Below are positions 60,310 through 64,000 of a stretch of 64,000 nucleotides of DNA, piece by piece; positions within the stretch are counted from its first letter, which is position 1, and every line of letters starts with the position of its first letter. This DNA is from Haloferax litoreum (GTDB lineage Archaea > Halobacteriota > Halobacteria > Halobacteriales > Haloferacaceae), in NCBI RefSeq assembly GCF_009674605.1, contig NZ_WKJO01000001.1:186001-250000 (forward strand), read 5' to 3'. The translations under genes and the position numbers were made by a program. The notes under the pieces were generated by a model, which saw nothing but the letters and a program-made list of their open reading frames with translations, searched no databases and was not told the DNA's origin.

Positions 60310-60885
60310 GTGTCTGGTGTGACCCTCCCCGCGCTCGTCTCGCTCGCTGACCTCACGTTGGGAATCTACCCCGACTTCTCGTGGCTCACCTCGCTCGTCG
60401 AGACGGCTACCGGGTGGTTCGGCCTCGCGATTATCTTCGCGTACTCGTTCCTCATCGCCTTCGCCCTCCCCGGCGTGAGTGAAATCGTCCTCTTTGCTCC
60501 CCTCAACCTTGGCCTGCCGTACAACGTGAAACTGGCGCTCATCATCGTCGTCAGTGGTGCTGGAAAGGCCGCCGGAAGCGTCTTCGCGTTCCACATCGGC
60601 CACGAGACGAAGGAGTCGGGATACGTCGAAAAGGCGCTCGCCCGCCTCCCAGTCGACGTGATGGGGTGGACCGAGCGAAAGGCGATTCACATCGCCCAGA
60701 AGTGGGGCTACGCTGGCCTCGCGGCGGCGCTCTGCGTCCCGGGATTCCCGGACACGCTGTCGATTTACGCGTTCGCCGTCCTCGAAGACGACTACCTCAA
60801 GTTCGCTGCGGCCACGTTCGTCGGGTCGGCCGGCCGACTCATCGTGACGCTCGTCGGCATCGAGGCCGCCGTCGCCTTCCTCTGA
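60310..60885 (+). CDS. VTT-domain (DedA/YqaA-like) membrane protein
   Basis: A 191-residue membrane protein starting at GTG 60310. Seen: about five helices and the VTT-type blocks FALPGVSEIVLFAPLNLGLP (about 51-70), VSGAGKAAGSVFAFHIGH (about 81-98) and ALCVPGFPDTLSIYAF. YqaA/DedA proteins are lipid scramblases or transport-linked membrane proteins. No amphipathic reentrant loop details can be judged. Short spacing (10 bases) to the convergent DUF5694 gene. Confidence 0.82.
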   Translation: MSGVTLPALVSLADLTLGIYPDFSWLTSLVETATGWFGLAIIFAYSFLIAFALPGVSEIVLFAPLNLGLPYNVKLALIIVVSGAGKAAGSVFAFHIGHETKESGYVEKALARLPVDVMGWTERKAIHIAQKWGYAGLAAALCVPGFPDTLSIYAFAVLEDDYLKFAAATFVGSAGRLIVTLVGIEAAVAFL

Positions 60886-60896
60886 GCGTCCGTCCG

Positions 60897-61760
60897 CTAC
60901 AGTGCGTCTTCGAGATACGGCAACGGACTGACCGGACAGAACATCGGCGCGTTCCCGAGCAGTTCTCGTAACACGGTGACGTGACTCGCGCCGACCACGA
61001 CGAGGACACGTTCGTCTCCAGACTCGATTGCTCGCCAGAGGTTGTGCACCATCCGCAGATTTCGGTCGTACCACGTCGCCACCATCGCCGGTCCTCCGAA
61101 GTTATCTCCACGCCCCCAGCGAAGAGTCTCCCCGAAGAACCCAACCGATTCGGTTCCGAGGTTTCGCTCTCGGTTCTGCCACACGAGGAATTCCGGAATC
61201 GTCTTCGTCGCGATTTGCTCCGTGAGTTCCGCTTCGAGTGCTTCGACGTCGAGACGTTCGGACGGAACTTTCTCTTCAGGTTCGAACTCGTCTTCTACGA
61301 GCGTCGCGTACGCGTCGTTTCCCAGCGCCATCGGGTAGTCGATGGCGTACACTCGTTCGTGGTCCAATCTGTCGGCCAGCCGAAATCCGAGTTGGACGAC
61401 TTCGCTTCGACACTCCGTCGTCATCTCGTTTCGGGAAGGATGGGGAGGTTCGATTTCTTCTTCGGCGTCGTACGCCCGTTTACCAGACCGGTACTCGTCG
61501 TAGATGGCGTTTACCTCGTCTGCATGGTCGTACGGCCGTTCGACGGCAACCCGGTCGGGGCACCACCGCTCTAACGCATCGATAGTGGTACGTAACTGAC
61601 GTTGTCTGTCGGGCGTGAGGACATCGTCCACGTCGATTTGGGCGACGTCTAGTCCTGGGTTATCCATGTGGTACGTGCCGAGGAGCATCACCTCGACCGG
61701 GCCCGGTTCACATCGAGGCCACCCTTCGGGAGAGTTGTCAGCCGACTGTTGCCTACTCAT
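60897..61760 (-). CDS. DUF5694 / TraB-related putative hydrolase
   Basis: A 287-residue cytoplasmic protein. Seen: LLGTYHMDNPGLDVAQ (about 26-41), VAVERPYDHADEVNAIYDEYR (about 73-93), and VVGASHVTVLRELL (about 262-275), which are the G-x-x-H and G-x-x-H end motifs of the DUF5694/TraB-like group, with conserved Glu and His residues suggesting a metal-dependent hydrolase. Function unknown. The ATG at 61760 has no other close choice. Confidence 0.8.
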   Translation of the reverse strand: MSRQQSADNSPEGWPRCEPGPVEVMLLGTYHMDNPGLDVAQIDVDDVLTPDRQRQLRTTIDALERWCPDRVAVERPYDHADEVNAIYDEYRSGKRAYDAEEEIEPPHPSRNEMTTECRSEVVQLGFRLADRLDHERVYAIDYPMALGNDAYATLVEDEFEPEEKVPSERLDVEALEAELTEQIATKTIPEFLVWQNRERNLGTESVGFFGETLRWGRGDNFGGPAMVATWYDRNLRMVHNLWRAIESGDERVLVVVGASHVTVLRELLGNAPMFCPVSPLPYLEDAL

Positions 61761-61889
61761 ACACCCAATCCATCATTACTTTGCCATGAAACTACGGGTC
61801 GATAACCTCGGTATTCACACACCTCGGTCGTTTCGACAAAATCGAGAATCAGAATCGCTGGTTATCTCTTGGCACTGCGTACTGCTAGT

Positions 61890-62567
61890 ATGGCATACAG
61901 ACGTATCTCCAACCAAGTCGTCGTCGGGGGCGCTATCGTCCTCGTTGGCCTCGTACTGCTCGCAAACAGCACCGGACTCTACGACACGAGTGGCCTCCTT
62001 CGGTACATCCCGTCGCTGTTCGTCCTCGTCGGCGTGTACGCACTCGTCGCCAGCGGGTTCCGAAACGTTGGGGGACCACTCGTCCTCATCACCTTCGCCG
62101 GCGCGTGGCAAGCGGTTGCCCTCGACCTCGTGACGGGGTCGCAAGTCCTGTCGTTCTGGCCGGTCCTCCTCGTCATCCTCGGCCTGTCGGTCGCTCTCGG
62201 TCGGGTGCGCTCGTCCGTCGAACCGATAACCGGTGACCGCGTGGACATCGTCGCCATCTTCGGCGGGCGTAACGCACGGGCCACGACTGCTCGCTTCACC
62301 GGCGGGGCTATCACGACCCTGTTCGGGGCCGCCGAGGTAGACCTCCGCGACGTGGTGGACCTCGAAGAGACCGCTCGAATCAACGTCACGTCGATGTTCG
62401 GTGGCGTCGAAATTACCGTTCCGCGCGAGTGGAACGTCCGGATAGACGTGCTCCCGGTCTTCGGTGGCGCTGAAGACGAACGCCCGCGCCGCGAACTCGA
62501 ACACGAGACGGTTGACCTCGTCGTCTCCGGGTTCTGCGCCTTCGGTGGCGTCAGCATCAAGGACTGA
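61890..62567 (+). CDS. LiaF-like membrane protein
   Basis: A 225-residue protein. Seen: four transmembrane helices in the first half (about 12-30, 40-58, 60-80, 88-105) and a C-terminal soluble beta-helix-like part with repeated FGG/FGA turns: IVAIFGGRNAR, LFGAAEVDLRD, MFGGVEITVP, VFGGAEDERP, AFGGVSIKD. This fits the LiaF/DUF2154-type C-terminal domain, known in envelope-stress sensing in Firmicutes. Start ATG 61890 (MAYRRISNQ) rather than 61869. Function in archaea unknown. Confidence 0.85.
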   Translation: MAYRRISNQVVVGGAIVLVGLVLLANSTGLYDTSGLLRYIPSLFVLVGVYALVASGFRNVGGPLVLITFAGAWQAVALDLVTGSQVLSFWPVLLVILGLSVALGRVRSSVEPITGDRVDIVAIFGGRNARATTARFTGGAITTLFGAAEVDLRDVVDLEETARINVTSMFGGVEITVPREWNVRIDVLPVFGGAEDERPRRELEHETVDLVVSGFCAFGGVSIKD

Positions 62568-62587
62568 ACCCCTCCGAGGAGGCGCGT

Positions 62588-62813
62588 CTTTTATATTTCT
62601 CCTCGCTCTTGTCTGCGATGTGATTGCGACGGGTCTCCCCGACAACATGCGCATGCGCCTCCTCTTTTAGCCACGGGTGGACCCGTTCTCGGTTTTCGCC
62701 GCGGTAACGCGCGGCGACGCCGAACCCGGTGAACCCCGGGCTGTTTCCGCATTGACCGACAGACGCATCCGTACCGGCGGGCTTTAGGCCCGCATCCGAG
62801 ATACACGACACAT
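62588..62813 (+). promoter_or_regulatory. Strong TATA element and gene-poor gap before metG
   Basis: CTTTTATATTTC (about 62588-62599) is a strong haloarchaeal TATA box on the plus strand. About 25-30 bases downstream no long frame starts; only a 16-codon GTG frame (62620-62670) does. A transcript could therefore be a small RNA or a leader of metG, 194 bases from its start. Palindromic ATGCGCATGCGC and GC-rich hairpins lie in between. A closer weak TATA (CTTTAGGC near 62781) could serve metG. Confidence 0.4.
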
Positions 62814-64000
62814 ATGAGTCACGAGGAATTCCCCACAGAGAACCCAGCGGTGGTGACGTGCGGGTTGCCCTACGCGAACGGTGACCTGCACATCGGCCAC
62901 CTCAGAACGTACGTCGGCGGCGACATCTACAGTCGCTCGCTGCGAAAACTCGGCCAAGAGACGGCCTTCGTCAGCGGGTCGGACATGCACGGCACGCCAG
63001 TCGCCGTCAACGCCGAGAAAGAAGGAGTCACGCCCGAGGAGTTCGCGCTCCGCCACCACGAGAAGTACGAAGCGACGTTCCCCCGCTTCGACATCGACTT
63101 CGACAACTACGGCCACACCCACGACGAGACGAACACGGAACTCACGCAGGAAATCGTCCGAACCCTCGAATCTGAGGGCTACGTCTACGAGAAAGAGATT
63201 CCCGTCGCATACGACCCCGACGCGGACCAGTGGCTTCCCGACCGATTCGTCGAGGGTGCGTGTCCGTACTGCGGCGCACACGCCCGCGGTGACGAGTGTG
63301 ACGAAGGCTGTGGTCGCCACCTCGAACCCGGCGAGATAGAAGACCCAACCTCGACGCTCACCGGCAACCCCGCCGAGTACCGCGAACGTGAACACAAGTT
63401 CTTCGCCGTCTCCGACCTACAGGAGTACCTCCAAGAGTTCATCAATCGGGTGGAGGGCACCTCGAACGCGCAGAACCAGCCTCGAGAGTGGATAGAAGGA
63501 GAACTCCAAGACTGGTGTATCACCCGCGACATGGACTGGGGTATCGACTACCCCGGCGACGAAGCCGACGACTTGGTCCTCTACGTCTGGGTCGACGCAC
63601 CAATCGAGTACATCTCCTCCACCAAACAGTACACAGAACGCGTCGGCGCCGACGTGTTCGACTGGGAGGACGCGTGGAAAGAGTCGGGCGACATCGTCCA
63701 CATCATCGGCCGCGACATCATCCAACACCACACCGTCTTCTGGCCGGCGATGCTCAAGGGAGCGGGCTACATCGAACCCCGTGCCGTCATGGCATCCGGC
63801 TTCATCACGCTCAACGGAAAGGGCTTCTCCACGTCGCGTAACCGCGCCGTCTGGGCCGACGAGTACCTCGACGAAGGCTTCCACCCCGACTTGCTCCGGT
63901 ACTACCTCGCCACGAACGGCGGGTTCCAGCAGGACGTGGACTTCTCGTGGTCGAAGTTCCGCGAACGCGTGAACAGCGAACTCGTCGGAACCGTCGGGAA
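62814..64000 (+). CDS. metG: Methionyl-tRNA synthetase (runs off the right edge)
   Basis: The first 395 residues of a class I aminoacyl-tRNA synthetase. Seen: HIGH at 26-29 in GDLHIGHL, the zinc knuckles ACPYCGA and DECDEGCG (about 148-166), the family WVDAPIEYIS and GRDIIQHHTVFWPAML, and the KMSKS counterpart GFSTSRNRAVW (about 342-352). The rest, including the anticodon-binding helical bundle, is beyond the window. Start ATG 62814 (MSHEEFPTENPAVVTCGLPY). Confidence 0.95.
   Translation, partial: MSHEEFPTENPAVVTCGLPYANGDLHIGHLRTYVGGDIYSRSLRKLGQETAFVSGSDMHGTPVAVNAEKEGVTPEEFALRHHEKYEATFPRFDIDFDNYGHTHDETNTELTQEIVRTLESEGYVYEKEIPVAYDPDADQWLPDRFVEGACPYCGAHARGDECDEGCGRHLEPGEIEDPTSTLTGNPAEYREREHKFFAVSDLQEYLQEFINRVEGTSNAQNQPREWIEGELQDWCITRDMDWGIDYPGDEADDLVLYVWVDAPIEYISSTKQYTERVGADVFDWEDAWKESGDIVHIIGRDIIQHHTVFWPAMLKGAGYIEPRAVMASGFITLNGKGFSTSRNRAVWADEYLDEGFHPDLLRYYLATNGGFQQDVDFSWSKFRERVNSELVGTVG

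Noticed and set aside
62557-62811. Minus-strand frame of 84 codons between the LiaF-like gene and metG
   Set aside because: It would start 3 bases from the metG ATG, leaving no room for promoters, and it spans the strong plus-strand TATA; codon choice is mixed. Kept out but not fully excluded.
1-64000. Search for CRISPR arrays, rRNA and complete insertion sequences
   Set aside because: No evenly spaced 25-40 base repeats, no rRNA-like sequence and no transposase-like protein were seen. The only tandem repeats are the mre11 tail and the tRNA end copies.

Overview
The window is chromosomal DNA from a halophilic archaeon of the Haloferax type. The proteins are very acidic, third codon positions are rich in G and C, many genes start at the ATG with a TATA-like element 25-30 bases upstream (leaderless pattern), and the gene set is archaeal: the PAN proteasome ATPase, family B DNA polymerase, Mre11-Rad50, glycerol-1-phosphate dehydrogenase and halocyanins. 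The gene order resembles, from memory, the Haloferax volcanii main-chromosome stretch that runs from the suf genes to metS. I could not search this.

Layout, left to right. 0-4 kb: the end of a sugar epimerase, an HD hydrolase, an AlaX editing protein followed by a DUF3179-like remnant, an FkbM methyltransferase, a Nudix hydrolase and tRNA-Gln flanked by partial copies of itself. 4.2-6.9 kb: a sulfur-carrier operon (DsrE-like, TusA, SQR-like flavoprotein, DUF1641). 7-13 kb, minus strand: a DtxR-type regulator with a cysteine tail, a ferritin-like protein, an AstE/AspA-type hydrolase and the sufCBD operon. 13-24 kb: replication, repair and proteolysis (polB, rad50, mre11, panA, nth) with small haloarchaeal proteins. 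24-30 kb: a cytochrome b/b6-type respiratory module with a halocyanin and several small membrane proteins but no Rieske gene.

30-42 kb: a degenerate NAD-kinase-like protein, peptidases of families M28, S9 and M42, a thiolase with a DUF35 partner, the methylmalonyl-CoA mutase small subunit with its GTPase, a second halocyanin, a glycosyltransferase and a DUF420 protein. 42.6-46.2 kb looks like an accessory insertion: two gene-poor stretches around a UspA protein and a P1B-type metal ATPase. 46-64 kb: egsA, a LysE exporter, a DtxR/GDT1 manganese-type operon, a threonine-synthase paralog that has lost the PLP lysine, an amine-oxidase-like flavoprotein, two CPBP proteases, a phosphoesterase, a winged-helix protein, a membrane J-protein, phosphoenolpyruvate synthase with a TrmB-like upstream site, aspartate/tyrosine decarboxylase, a VTT protein, a DUF5694 protein, a LiaF-like protein and the start of methionyl-tRNA synthetase.

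Recurrent themes are metal and Fe-S control (two DtxR-type regulators, ferritin-like protein, SUF, GDT1, metal ATPase), respiratory electron transfer through blue copper proteins, and sulfur handling. The most unusual items are the lysine-less threonine-synthase paralog, the DtxR protein with a four-cysteine tail, the Rieske-less cytochrome b module, the NAD-kinase-like protein lacking GGDG, and the histidine-rich loop in the mutase GTPase.
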